The notes beneath the pieces are model-generated. The model was given only the letters and a program-made list of their open reading frames with translations, was not told the origin of the DNA and did no database searches. 64,000 nucleotides of DNA from Marilutibacter chinensis (GTDB lineage Bacteria > Pseudomonadota > Gammaproteobacteria > Xanthomonadales > Xanthomonadaceae): the NCBI RefSeq assembly GCF_021725675.1, contig NZ_JAKJPO010000018.1:30959-94958 (forward strand), written 5' to 3'. Within the stretch, counting starts at the first letter, position 1. Each line of letters begins with the position of its first letter. Shown here piece after piece: positions 21,610-30,584 of the stretch. A program made the translations under genes and the position numbers.

Positions 21610-22509
21610 ATGACCCGCACCCTGCTCGCCACCCTCGTCCCGATCCTGTTGCTCGGCGCCTGCACCGCGACCGAGGCGCCGCCCGCGACCGACACGCCGG
21701 CCACCGAAGCGGCCACCGAAACCGCCGGCGCAACGGCCGAACCGACGACCGGCACGTCTGCCGACGCCCTCGCCGCCGCCGTCTCCGGCGACTGGCGCGA
21801 TCCGGCCAATACCGCCCGCGACCGCTACCGGCATCCCGCCGAGACCCTGGCCTTCTTCGGCATCGCCCCGGACCAGACCGTCATCGAGATCACCCCGGGC
21901 GGCGGCTGGTACGCCGAGATCCTCGCGCCCTACCTGCGCGAGAACGGCCATTACATCGCCGCGGTCTGGGACGACGCGATCGAGGGCCAGCCCGACTACC
22001 GCTACCGCCTCAACAAGGAGTTGCGCGGGAAGTTCGCCGGCAACGCCGCCGTCTACGGCACGCCCGAGGTGCGGGTGTTCGATCCGAAGGCACCGGTATT
22101 CGGCCCGGCGGCATCGGCCGATGCGGTGGTGACCTTCCGCAACGCCCACAACTGGGTCGCCGCCGGCGACGGCGCCGCCTACTTCAAGGCCTTCTTCGAC
22201 GTGCTCAAGCCCGGCGGCACCCTCGGCGTCGTCGATCACCGCGCCAAGCCCGGCACCGACGCGGAGACGATGAACGAATCCGGCTACCTAACCGAAGACC
22301 TGGTGATCGGGCTGGCCACCTCGGCCGGATTCGAGTTGGCGGAGAAGAGCGAGGTCAACGCCAACCCGGCCGACACCGCCGATCATCCGAACGGCGTGTG
22401 GACGCTGCCGCCGAGCAACCGCCACGACGAGGCCGACGACGCCAGGTACCAGGCGATCGGCGAAAGCGACCGCATGACCCTGCGCTTCGTCAAGCCGGCC
22501 GCCCCCTGA
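21610..22509 (+). CDS. Class I SAM-methyltransferase-like lipoprotein
   Basis: 299 aa. Signal peptide with lipobox (VPILLLGAC, Cys17), a Thr/Ala/Glu-rich tether to about 55, then a Rossmann-type methyltransferase domain: VIEITPGGGWYAEILAPYL (motif I), DAVVTFRNAHNW and VLKPGGTLGVVDHR (post-motif). It resembles predicted methyltransferases of the COG4798 type, which carry export signals. SAM is not expected in the periplasm, so the substrate and even the activity are uncertain. ATG preceded by GGAGGCACCGC. Confidence 0.8.
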   Translation: MTRTLLATLVPILLLGACTATEAPPATDTPATEAATETAGATAEPTTGTSADALAAAVSGDWRDPANTARDRYRHPAETLAFFGIAPDQTVIEITPGGGWYAEILAPYLRENGHYIAAVWDDAIEGQPDYRYRLNKELRGKFAGNAAVYGTPEVRVFDPKAPVFGPAASADAVVTFRNAHNWVAAGDGAAYFKAFFDVLKPGGTLGVVDHRAKPGTDAETMNESGYLTEDLVIGLATSAGFELAEKSEVNANPADTADHPNGVWTLPPSNRHDEADDARYQAIGESDRMTLRFVKPAAP

Positions 22510-22525
22510 CCGGCTTCTTCAATCC

Positions 22526-22562
22526 GGCGCCGGCGCCGGCAATAATGCCCGTCGCCGGCGCC
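22526..22562 (+). terminator. GC-rich inverted repeat after the methyltransferase-like gene
   Basis: GGCGCCGGCG (22526-22535) pairs perfectly with CGCCGGCGCC (22553-22562) across a 17-nt loop, 16 nt after the stop codon. There is no T-tract, so it is a possible factor-dependent terminator or RNA-stability hairpin. Confidence 0.35.
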
Positions 22563-22613
22563 GCTCGAACCCGGGGCGGCGCCGGTCCCTCTTTCAATGC
22601 ATAAGGACATTGT

Positions 22614-23030
22614 GTGCACAAGCTTTCCCTGACCGCCCTCGCCGCCGGCCTGCTGATGGCGGCCACCGCCGCCCACGCCGCCGACCCGACCCTGACCCTG
22701 GGCCGCCTCGTCAACGACAGCCTGTCGACCTCCAGCCGCCCCAGCGACGGCGGCGGCCGCAGCCAGGACTACACCCTGCAGCTAGGCGCCAACCAGTTGG
22801 TCGCGATCAGCGCCAAGTCGTCCGAATTCGATCCCGTGCTGATGCTGTTCGCGCCCGACGGCAGCCGCCTGGCGGAGAACGACGACCGTGCCGACGGCGA
22901 CACCAATGCGCTGATCGTCGCCTCCACCACCGAAGCCGGCGAGTACCGGGTCCGCATCAACTCGCTCGGCAGCGGCGAGGATTCGGTCGGCGCCTACACG
23001 ATCAAGGCCAGCGTCGTCAGCGACGACTGA
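22614..23030 (+). CDS. Exported PPC-like domain protein
   Basis: 138 aa. Sec signal peptide (KLSLTALAAGLLMAATAAHA, cleavage after AHA) and one beta-rich domain (SQDYTLQLGANQLVAISAKSSEFDPVLMLFAPDGSRLAENDD ... GEYRVRINSLGSGEDSVGAYTI) of the bacterial pre-peptidase C-terminal type, usually fused to secreted peptidases but here free-standing. GTG start at 22614 with AAGGAC 6 nt upstream; the nearby ATG at 22598 is out of frame. Probably periplasmic or secreted; partner unknown. Confidence 0.72.
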   Translation: MHKLSLTALAAGLLMAATAAHAADPTLTLGRLVNDSLSTSSRPSDGGGRSQDYTLQLGANQLVAISAKSSEFDPVLMLFAPDGSRLAENDDRADGDTNALIVASTTEAGEYRVRINSLGSGEDSVGAYTIKASVVSDD

Positions 23031-23086
23031 GCCTGCGACGGGCGCGGTCCCGCGCCGGTCGACGCCTGCGTGCCGATCGAACCGAC

Positions 23087-23641
23087 GTGCTGATCGCGTT
23101 CAACAAGCCGTTCAACGTGCTGTGCCAGTTCACCGACCGCAGCGGGCTGCAGGACGGCGCGCAGGCACGGCGCACGTTGGCCGGATTCGGGCTGCCGGCC
23201 GGGGTCTACCCGGCCGGCCGCCTCGACTACGACAGCGAGGGCCTGCTGCTGCTGACCGACGACGGCCGCCTCGCCCATCGCCTGAGCGATCCGCGCCACA
23301 AGCAGCCCAAGACCTACCAGGTGCAGGTCGAAGGCGGACCGGACGACTTCCAGCTGCAGGCGCTGCGCGACGGCGTCGTGCTCAAGGATGGCCGGACACG
23401 GCCGGCACGGGTGCGCCGGATCGACACGCCCGACCTGTGGCCGCGCGACCCACCGGTGCGCTACCGCAAGACCGTGCCCGATGCGTGGCTGGAGCTGACG
23501 ATCACCGAAGGACGCAACCGCCAGGTGCGGCGGATGACCGCGGCGGTCGGGTTGCCGACGCTGCGCCTCGTCCGGGTCGCGGTCGGCGCCATCCGGCTCG
23601 CCGGGCTCGCCCCCGGCCAGTGGCGCATCGAAGCCCCGTAG
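23087..23641 (+). CDS. rluE: Pseudouridine synthase RluE family (23S rRNA)
   Basis: 184 aa, RsuA/RluB/E/F family without the S4 domain. AFNKPFNVLCQFTD, catalytic block AGRLDYDSEGLLLLTDDGRL (Asp nucleophile in RLD), KTYQVQVEG and EGRNRQVRRMTAAVGLPTLRL are all family signatures. RluE modifies one uridine in 23S rRNA. The GTG at 23087 (VLIAFNKP) is the likely start; the long frame upstream of it overlaps the preceding gene and has no similarity. Confidence 0.9.
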   Translation: MLIAFNKPFNVLCQFTDRSGLQDGAQARRTLAGFGLPAGVYPAGRLDYDSEGLLLLTDDGRLAHRLSDPRHKQPKTYQVQVEGGPDDFQLQALRDGVVLKDGRTRPARVRRIDTPDLWPRDPPVRYRKTVPDAWLELTITEGRNRQVRRMTAAVGLPTLRLVRVAVGAIRLAGLAPGQWRIEAP

Positions 23642-23801
23642 CGTGCATGCGCACGCGTCTGCGACCGCCGCCTCGCCGACCTGTGCAGGTTTACAGGATG
23701 TACGGCAGGGCAGTCGTCGTGGATTCTGATAACGTGCATACCTGTTCAGAGACGGACCGCCGCGGGCCTGGGGAAACCGCGCCACCCGGGGGCAACACCG
23801 C

Positions 23802-24953
23802 ATGACCACACCCGCCAACAGCCAGGGCCGCATCCTGGTGGTGGACGACCAGGCCGCCAACCTGCGCGTCGTCGGCGCCCTGCTGACACGCCAGGGATAC
23901 GCGGTGACCACCGCATCGAGCGGCGACGAAGCGCTCGCGCGCTGTCGCGAGGCGGATTTCGACCTGATCCTGCTCGACGTGATGATGCCGAGCATGGACG
24001 GCTTCGAGGCGCTGGCCGCACTGCGCAACGCGATGGGCAACGGCCGCGTGCCGGTGATCTTCGTCACCGCCGCGCATGACCGCGACCTGCTGCTGCGCGC
24101 GTTCGACGCCGGGGTCGTCGATTACGTCACCAAGCCCTTCCTGCCGGAAGAGCTGCTGGCGCGGGTCAACGCGCACATCGGCCTGAAGCTCACCGTCGAT
24201 CGCCTCGAGCGGGTCGCGCGCGAACGCGAGGAGCTGGTCAGCCTGGTCGCGCACGATCTCAAGAATCCGCTGACCAGCGCCCTGTTCGCCAGCGAGCTGC
24301 TGCTCGAGGACCAATGCAAGCCCGAGCGGGTGCCGCGCTACCTGAAGATCATCCACGAGAGCGCGACCGACGCGCTCGGCTACATCCACCACTACCTGGA
24401 GAGCCGCCACGACAGCCGGCGCGGCAACGGTCGCGCGCGGGCCAGCGTCACCGCGACCCTGCACTGGCTGCTGCAGCGCTACGAGGTGCAGCTGGAGGCG
24501 ACCGGGATCGAGGCCGAACTGCACCTGCCGCCGCGCGATGCGCTGGTGGCGATCGACGAGCGGGTGCTGCGCCAGGTCACCGAGAACCTGGTCACCAACG
24601 CGATCAAATACGCACCCGGCGCACCGCTGACGATCGCCGCGCGGATGGGCGCGCCGGGCTACTGGCAGATCGTGGTGTCCGACCGCGGCCCCGGCATTCC
24701 CGCCGCCCACCAGCGCGACCTGTTCAAGCCGTTCACCCGCCTGACCGAGGAGGAGGACGGCATCTCCAGCGGCCTGGGCCTGTCGCTGGCGCGGCAGATC
24801 GTTTCCGCGGCCGGCGGCCAGCTCTGGTACGAGCCGCGGCGACGCGGCGGCGCTCGTTTCATCGTCGAGTTGCCGGAAGCCGCGACCGGCTCCGCGGAAG
24901 ACGCCGCCGAGGCGTCGGAGGTCGAGGGCACCGCGGCGGTGCAACGGGAGTGA
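23802..24953 (+). CDS. Response regulator-histidine kinase hybrid, soluble
   Basis: 383 aa with reversed hybrid order: receiver domain first (residues 9-125; ILVVDDQ, phospho-acceptor D59 in LLDVMMPSMDG, YVTKPF), then HisKA with SLVAHDLKNPLTS (H151) and HATPase (TENLVTNAIKYAP, VSDRGPGIP, SSGLGLSLA). No membrane segment, so it receives its signal by phosphotransfer or protein contact in the cytoplasm. It is transcribed alone; neither a partner kinase nor an output gene adjoins it. Confidence 0.9.
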   Translation: MTTPANSQGRILVVDDQAANLRVVGALLTRQGYAVTTASSGDEALARCREADFDLILLDVMMPSMDGFEALAALRNAMGNGRVPVIFVTAAHDRDLLLRAFDAGVVDYVTKPFLPEELLARVNAHIGLKLTVDRLERVAREREELVSLVAHDLKNPLTSALFASELLLEDQCKPERVPRYLKIIHESATDALGYIHHYLESRHDSRRGNGRARASVTATLHWLLQRYEVQLEATGIEAELHLPPRDALVAIDERVLRQVTENLVTNAIKYAPGAPLTIAARMGAPGYWQIVVSDRGPGIPAAHQRDLFKPFTRLTEEEDGISSGLGLSLARQIVSAAGGQLWYEPRRRGGARFIVELPEAATGSAEDAAEASEVEGTAAVQRE

Positions 24954-25133
24954 GCGGCTGACGCTGTCGGCACGGCGCCGACGGCAGGGACGGCGATCCG
25001 GACCCGCCGCATCCCGGCGGCGGTGTCCATCGAACACGCAACGGGCCTGGTCGGGCTTCGGACGGAGGCGGCGCCATCCGCGCGGCGGACGACCTCTGCG
25101 ATGCGACGTCCGGCACGGGCGCCGGGCGCCAGC

Positions 25134-25520
25134 CTACTCGGCCGCCGGCGTCACCGCGGGCTGCGCCGCATCCGCGCCGGCTCCGCCCCTTCGCGCCTCG
25201 ACCCGCTGGGCGCGGCCTTCGAGCAACGGTCTGTCGCCTGCTTCATCGGCGGTGTTCGAGGCCGCGGCACGCAGGCGCTGCCGGTGCCGATAGGAGGCGT
25301 AGCAAAGCAGGCCGGCACCGGCCACGGTCGCGATCGCCACCGCCGGATGACGCCGCGCGAAGCCGCCGATCACCCGCGCGCCGGTGCGCAACGCTCCGAT
25401 CTTGAGTCCGGCTTCGAGCCATTTCGCCGCATCGCTGCGGCGCAACGAGTCACCGACCGATCCCACCCATTGCTGGGCGCTCTCGGCGGCATGGCGTGCG
25501 TGTTCGGCGGTCCTGTTCAT
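25134..25520 (-). CDS. Hypothetical small protein with one membrane segment
   Basis: 128 aa from the ATG at 25520. Amphipathic N-terminal helix (NRTAEHARHAAESAQQWVGSVGDSLRRSD), one hydrophobic segment (about residues 62-80, HPAVAIATVAGAGLLCYAS) and a basic then Ala/Pro-rich tail. It resembles small inner-membrane proteins with a YqjD/ElaB-like plan, but without a clear match. Divergent from the dioxygenase gene at 25649. Confidence 0.55.
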   Translation of the reverse strand: MNRTAEHARHAAESAQQWVGSVGDSLRRSDAAKWLEAGLKIGALRTGARVIGGFARRHPAVAIATVAGAGLLCYASYRHRQRLRAAASNTADEAGDRPLLEGRAQRVEARRGGAGADAAQPAVTPAAE

Positions 25521-25648
25521 GGTGGAGATCCAGTGACGTGCGGGACCGGCAGTGTGCACACGACGATGTCGAACGGCCGTGAGCGGTTGCCGGCCCGCGA
25601 CTGAATGCCGATCATGGTGCGGTCATCGCAGCTGCGCCGAGCCACCTC

Positions 25649-26326
25649 ATGATCCGAGTCCTGCCCGATGTCCTCAGCGCCGCGGAACTGCAGGCGGTGC
25701 GCGAGTTGCTGCCGCGGGTCGGCTTCGGCGACGGCCGGGTCACCAATCCCGGCTCGACGGTCAAGCACAACCTGCAGGCGCCGCAGGAGGACCCGGCCAA
25801 CGCGCGCATCGCCCAGCTCGTCCGCGACGCGTTGTTCCGCTGCGCCGAGCTGCGCACGTTCGCGCAGCCGCGGACGATGGCGCGCACCACCGTGGTCCGC
25901 TACGAACCGGGCATGGACTACGGGTGGCACGTCGACGAGGCGCTGTTCCCCTCGCAACCGCCGATCCGCAGCGACCTGTCGTGCACGATCTTCCTCAACG
26001 ACCCGTCCGAATACGACGGCGGCGCGCTGACCATCCAGCTCGGTGCGCAGGAACTGTCCTACAAGCTCGACCCGGGCAGCGCGATCCTGTATCCGTCCAC
26101 CACCATCCACCGGGTCACCCCGGTCACCCGCGGCGTGCGCATCGCCGCGATCACCTGGCTGCACAGCTGGATCGCCGACAGCAACCGTCGCGAGTTGCTG
26201 GTGCAGCTGGACGAGGCGCGCGCCCTGATCGCGCGTGGTGCCGCCGGCGAGACCGAGCGCCAGCGCGTGCAGGTGCTGCTGGAGTCGCTGCGCACCAACC
26301 TGTTCCGGATGTGGTCCGACACCTGA
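25649..26326 (+). CDS. PKHD-type Fe(II)/2-oxoglutarate dioxygenase (PiuC/YbiX family)
   Basis: 225 aa cytosolic hydroxylase. Metal triad H94-x-D96 (YGWHVDEALF) and H154 (YPSTTIHRVTPV), with R164 for 2-oxoglutarate; LSCTIFLNDPSEYDGGAL is typical of the family. PiuC genes often sit beside TonB receptors under iron control, but no receptor adjoins it here. Convergent with the sulfotransferase-like gene. Confidence 0.92.
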   Translation: MIRVLPDVLSAAELQAVRELLPRVGFGDGRVTNPGSTVKHNLQAPQEDPANARIAQLVRDALFRCAELRTFAQPRTMARTTVVRYEPGMDYGWHVDEALFPSQPPIRSDLSCTIFLNDPSEYDGGALTIQLGAQELSYKLDPGSAILYPSTTIHRVTPVTRGVRIAAITWLHSWIADSNRRELLVQLDEARALIARGAAGETERQRVQVLLESLRTNLFRMWSDT

Positions 26327-26390
26327 GCGCCTTCGCGCAGGCGGCCGGCACCGGCTGAACCCGCCGGCCCGGCCCAGGACCCGCGCGTCC

Positions 26391-27419
26391 TCAGGCGTCG
26401 CGGGCGAGGACCGCGGCCACTTCCGGGTGGCGTCGCGCCTGCGCCGCCAGCCATGCTTCCGCCGCCGCGATTCCGGAGGCGTTCCGCTGCAGGGCCAGTT
26501 CCAGGTCGTGACGACGGTCCCTCGGCCCGTACTCGTGCGCCTGCGCCTTCGAATAGCGCCCCCACACCGGCGAAGCCAGCGCCACCGGCACGCTGCCATC
26601 GTCGAGGCCGAGGTGCCGCGCGATCGTCGCCAGCGTCGGCCCCGGGGCTTCGAGCAGCGTCTCGAAGTCGACCCGCAGCACGCGCGCGCCATGGGGCCCT
26701 GCGGCCAGCGCGCCGAAACGCAGGCGCTCGGCCAGCCAGCCCATCGCGCACTGCTCCGGCAGCGACATCGCGTGCAGGGCGAGGCCGTCGGCGAAGCCGC
26801 AGGCCTGCAGGTGGCGCAGGCGCTCGGGCGCGGCGCTGGCGGCGTCGTTCACCGAGTCCGCCGACTTGAACAGCGTCGCCAGCCACGGCCGCAACGGCAT
26901 GTCGAGCAGGACCGCGCGCATCGCGGGATGCAGGTCGAGCAGGGGCCCGATCAGGCCGTTGCAGCTGCTGGTCGCCTTGACCAGGCTGCGCGTGCACGGC
27001 GGTAACGGCCGCGACCATGCCGCCCACGCCGCCTGCAGCAGGCGTTCGGCGCCATCCACCGACAGCCGCGCGTCGGCCTGGCCGCGGGTCGGCCAGGCCT
27101 CGGCCAGGATCCTGAGCGGCAGCGGTTCGCGCAGCGACTGCAGTTGCGGCCAGCTTTCCAGCAGGCGCGCGAGCAGGGTCGAACCGCAATGGCCGATGTG
27201 GAAGATCGCATCGGCCGGCATGGCCGTTCCCGGCTCCGCCTGCAGCCACGCCGGCAGCGGCAGCCAGCCGCCCTCGGGTTCGGCCGGCAGCGCGCGCTCG
27301 TCGAGGAAGGCGGCAGCGTGGCGGCGGGCCTGGCCCAGGCGCACCCACAGCACGCGCTGGCCAACCAGGTCGAGGCGGAACGGCAGGAATTCGGGATCGT
27401 GCAGCGGCGACGGCATCAT
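26391..27419 (-). CDS. Sulfotransferase-like P-loop protein
   Basis: 342 aa. The N-terminal about 70 residues resemble a small beta domain. A P-loop then reads FHIGHCGSTLLARLLE (residues 73-88), like the 5'-PSB loop of sulfotransferases; VKATSSCNGLIGPLLDLHPAMRAVLLDM and VLRVDFETLLEAPGPTLATIARHLGL follow the rest of the fold. The acceptor is unknown. It begins 21 nt after hrpB on the same strand and is probably co-transcribed with it. Confidence 0.7.
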   Translation of the reverse strand: MMPSPLHDPEFLPFRLDLVGQRVLWVRLGQARRHAAAFLDERALPAEPEGGWLPLPAWLQAEPGTAMPADAIFHIGHCGSTLLARLLESWPQLQSLREPLPLRILAEAWPTRGQADARLSVDGAERLLQAAWAAWSRPLPPCTRSLVKATSSCNGLIGPLLDLHPAMRAVLLDMPLRPWLATLFKSADSVNDAASAAPERLRHLQACGFADGLALHAMSLPEQCAMGWLAERLRFGALAAGPHGARVLRVDFETLLEAPGPTLATIARHLGLDDGSVPVALASPVWGRYSKAQAHEYGPRDRRHDLELALQRNASGIAAAEAWLAAQARRHPEVAAVLARDA

Positions 27420-27440
27420 CGCCGCAGTGTAGCGGGCGGC

Positions 27441-29990
27441 TCAGCGCGGACGCGGCTTGGCCCGGTGGGTGGCCTGCGCGGTCCAGGGGTCGTCCGGCCA
27501 CGGATGTTTCGGGTAGCGCCCCTTCATCTCCTTCCTGACCTCCGGATAGGTGCGGTCCCAGAAGCCGCGCAGGTCGCGGGTGATCTGCAGCGGCTTGCCG
27601 CCCGGCGACAACAGGTGCAGGGTCAGCGGAATCCGGCCGTCGGCGATGCGCGGGCCGTCGGCGAGCCCGAACAGTTCCTGCAGCTTGACCGCCAGCACCG
27701 GCTCCACCGGCGCGTCGAGGGCGTCGTCCCAGGCGTAGACGACCGGCCGTTCCAGTCCCGACGGCACCGCGATCCGGGTCGGCGCCAGCGCGTCGATCCG
27801 CTGCCGGGTGCTCCAGTCGGCGACGGTCTTCAGCGCCTCTGCGAACGCCTGCGGGTCGAGCGTGTCGAGCCGGGACCGGCCTTCCAGCGCCGGCCGCAGC
27901 CAGTCGTCCAGCGAAGCCATCAACGCCGCGTCGGACAGATCCGGCAGTGCTTCGGCCTGTTCCGGCAACCATGCGCGCAGGCAGCGCGTCCGCGCCCGCC
28001 ACTGCCGCAGCCCCTCGCTCCACGGCAGCGCGTCGAGGCCGAGCTGGCGGACCGCATCGACCAGTGCATCGGCGCAACGCGACGGATCCGGCCGCGCCGA
28101 AGGCCGGCTGTCGAGCACGATGCGGTCGTAGCGCGACTCGCGTACCGCGGCGATGCCCCGCCGGTCGGCATCCCAGTACACCCGCTCCTCGCTGACGAAG
28201 CGCTGCGGGAATTCGCGGCGCAGGCGCGCCTCGTCCAGCGGCGCCGCGCGCAGGATCCGCGCCTCGCGCGCCTCGTCGCGCAGTTCGGTCACCACCAGCC
28301 AGGGCTCGCCGTACAGCGCACTGTCGTCGAACAGCCGGGCCATGCGGCCGTTGGCGAGGGCGTAACGCAGCGGGTCGCCCGGGTGCTGGCGGGCGATCCG
28401 GTCCGGATAGGCATGCAGCAACAGGTCGCCGAGCGCGTGCGCCGGCAGGTCGGACGGCGGCGGCGCGTCGATCCGCATGCGGCGGCGCCACTGCTTCGCC
28501 GCCTGGTCGATCGCGAGCAGCGCCGAACGCGACGCCGCAGCCGGCAGCCGCCGTTCGCGGAACGCCGCCAACGCCTGCCAGCGCTCGGCCAGCGCGTCGC
28601 TCCGGGGCGCACCCGGCGACGGCCGCAACGGGTCACGCGCCTCGATCAGCGCGGCGAGGTCGCAGGCCAGCGCGATCTCCTCGCTGTCGGTAGGCGCGAG
28701 CAGCATCGCCGCCAGCCGCGGATGGGTGCCGAGCGCAAGCATGCGTCGACCGGCCGCCGTGATGGTGCCGCCCTCCAGCGCGCCGAGCCGTTCCAGCAGC
28801 GTGTGCGCGGCGGCCAGTGCGCCAGGCGGCGGCGGATCGACGAAACGCAGCGCCTCGTCGCCCCAGGCCGCCAGTTCCAGCGCGAGCGCGGCCAGTTCGA
28901 CCTGGACGATCTCCGGCCGTCGCTGCGGCTCCAACCGCTGCGACTGCGGCCACAGCCGGTAGGCCCACCCCTCGGCGACCCGGCCGGCACGACCGGCTCG
29001 CTGGTCGGCCGAGGCCTGCGCGATCGCGACCACGTCCAGACGCGCGAAACCGCTGTTGGGGTCGTAGCGCGGCTCGCGGGCGAGACCGGCATCGACGACC
29101 ACGCGCACGCCGGGCAGGGTGACGCTGGATTCGGCGACGTTGGTCGCCAGCACCACCCGTCGACGGCCGTCGGCGGCAGGCTGCAGCACCCGGGCCTGCT
29201 GTTCGACCGGCAGATCGCCGTGCAGGGCCAGCACCTCGACGCCGGCCCCGGCGGTCGCACCCACCCGCTCCGCCTCCAGCGCCGCCGCGACCCGGTCGAT
29301 CTCGCGCCGGCCGGGCAGGAAGGCGAGTACGTCGCCGGGATGCGCATCCAGTGCATGCGCGATCGCACGCCGCATCTGGTGTTCGGGTTTCTCGTCGCGG
29401 CGCGCCGGGAAATGCTCGATCGCGACCGGAAAGCCGCGCCCCTCGCTCGACAGCCGCGGCGCGTCCAGATGCCGGGCCAGCCGGTCGCCGTCGAGCGTCG
29501 CCGACATCACCACGACGCGCAGGTCCTCGCGCAACTGCGCCTGCACGTCCAGCGCCAGTGCCAGGCCGAGGTCGGCGGCCAGATGGCGTTCGTGGAACTC
29601 GTCGAACAGCAGCGCGCCGATGCCCTCGAGGCCGGGATCGTCCTGGATCATCCGGGTCAGGATGCCCTCGGTGACGACCTCGATCCGGGTCGCCGCGCAG
29701 ACCCTGTTCTCGAAGCGGATCCGGTAACCGACGGTCTGGCCGACGTCCTCGCCGCGCTCGCGCGCCATGAACATCGCCGCCGCACGCGCGGCGACGCGGC
29801 GCGGTTCCAGCATCACGATGCGTCGTCCCTGCAGCCACGGCGCGTCGAGCAGGGCCGGCGGCACCCGGGTGGTCTTGCCCGCGCCAGGCGGCGCCTCCAG
29901 CACCAGCCGCGGGTGCGCCGCGAGGCTGTCGCGGACGCGCGGCAGCAGCGGATCGATCGGAAAGGCGGGCGTATCGTCGTTCGATTTCAC
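27441..29990 (-). CDS. hrpB: ATP-dependent helicase HrpB
   Basis: 849 aa DExH-box helicase. Walker A LEAPPGAGKTTRVP (residues 32-45), DEFH box (LLFDEFHERH, about 130-133), SATLDGDRL, QRAGRAGRVAEGWAYRLW, and the HrpB-specific C-terminal part (LTLHLLSPGGKPLQITRDL, FWDRTYPEVRKEMKGRYPKHPWPDDP). The length equals that of E. coli HrpB relatives. Substrate RNA unknown. An AT-poor antisense ORF over the same region is not a gene. Confidence 0.96.
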   Translation of the reverse strand: MKSNDDTPAFPIDPLLPRVRDSLAAHPRLVLEAPPGAGKTTRVPPALLDAPWLQGRRIVMLEPRRVAARAAAMFMARERGEDVGQTVGYRIRFENRVCAATRIEVVTEGILTRMIQDDPGLEGIGALLFDEFHERHLAADLGLALALDVQAQLREDLRVVVMSATLDGDRLARHLDAPRLSSEGRGFPVAIEHFPARRDEKPEHQMRRAIAHALDAHPGDVLAFLPGRREIDRVAAALEAERVGATAGAGVEVLALHGDLPVEQQARVLQPAADGRRRVVLATNVAESSVTLPGVRVVVDAGLAREPRYDPNSGFARLDVVAIAQASADQRAGRAGRVAEGWAYRLWPQSQRLEPQRRPEIVQVELAALALELAAWGDEALRFVDPPPPGALAAAHTLLERLGALEGGTITAAGRRMLALGTHPRLAAMLLAPTDSEEIALACDLAALIEARDPLRPSPGAPRSDALAERWQALAAFRERRLPAAASRSALLAIDQAAKQWRRRMRIDAPPPSDLPAHALGDLLLHAYPDRIARQHPGDPLRYALANGRMARLFDDSALYGEPWLVVTELRDEAREARILRAAPLDEARLRREFPQRFVSEERVYWDADRRGIAAVRESRYDRIVLDSRPSARPDPSRCADALVDAVRQLGLDALPWSEGLRQWRARTRCLRAWLPEQAEALPDLSDAALMASLDDWLRPALEGRSRLDTLDPQAFAEALKTVADWSTRQRIDALAPTRIAVPSGLERPVVYAWDDALDAPVEPVLAVKLQELFGLADGPRIADGRIPLTLHLLSPGGKPLQITRDLRGFWDRTYPEVRKEMKGRYPKHPWPDDPWTAQATHRAKPRPR

Positions 29991-30050
29991 CCGCGCAAGG
30001 ATACGGGCTGGGCCGGCGCATGCGCGCGGCGGCGCCGTCCGCCTGCCGCG

Positions 30051-30491
30051 TCAGCCGTCGTAGTCGCCGCAGCCGTACAGCACGCTGTCGCCGACGAGCA
30101 GCAGGATCGCGTGCGGATAGCGCGTACCGCGCCGGTCCTGGCACGGTGCATCCGCGGCACTGGGCGCGATCATCAGCCTGATCGAGGGCGAGACGCCCTC
30201 GGCGCTGGCGAGTCCGTACTTGCCTTTCAGTCCAAGCCGGCCGAACTCCGGCTTCACCGACTCCAGCAGGCCGTCGCCCTTCGCCGGCCGCGACGTGAAC
30301 TGCAGCGTGTAGACGACCTGGCCGGGCGAGATCCGGACCAGGCGGATGGTCCAGTCGGTATTGCCGCCCTGGAACGGGCGGGTCGAGAAGTCGTACCCGG
30401 ACCCGTCGGCCGAAGCCGGAGGCACGTGACCGGAGGTCAGCAGCGCACAGATCGACAACAGAACGATGGCGAGGAATCTGGATGGATGCAT
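30051..30491 (-). CDS. Exported protein with GGNxDW and YGCG motifs, paralog A
   Basis: 146 aa. Signal peptide (SRFLAIVLLSICALLTSGHVPPASA) then FSTRPFQGGNTDWTIRLVRISPGQVVYTLQF, CQDRRGTRYPHAILLLVGDSVLYGCGDY. Shares FxGGNxDWxIxLxRxxPG, CxxRxGTxYPxAIL and LYGCGxY with the next gene, so the two are diverged tandem duplicates. The ATG at 30491 is preferred over 30503 because GGAG lies 6 nt upstream. The C-terminal YP...A.L..GCG pattern recalls periplasmic COG3650-type domains; function unknown. Confidence 0.62.
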   Translation of the reverse strand: MHPSRFLAIVLLSICALLTSGHVPPASADGSGYDFSTRPFQGGNTDWTIRLVRISPGQVVYTLQFTSRPAKGDGLLESVKPEFGRLGLKGKYGLASAEGVSPSIRLMIAPSAADAPCQDRRGTRYPHAILLLVGDSVLYGCGDYDG

Positions 30492-30584
30492 CGGGGTCTC
30501 CATGATCGGGACGGTCCTGTCCTGCGGGCTTCGAACGCCGCTGCGGCCACGCTGTGAAAGGCCACCGGCTGCGGCGCACCCCGC

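Noticed and set aside
27144..30557. 1137-aa open frame antisense to hrpB and the sulfotransferase-like gene
   Set aside because: Arg/Pro/Gln-rich shadow; the opposite strand has a complete helicase with all motifs.
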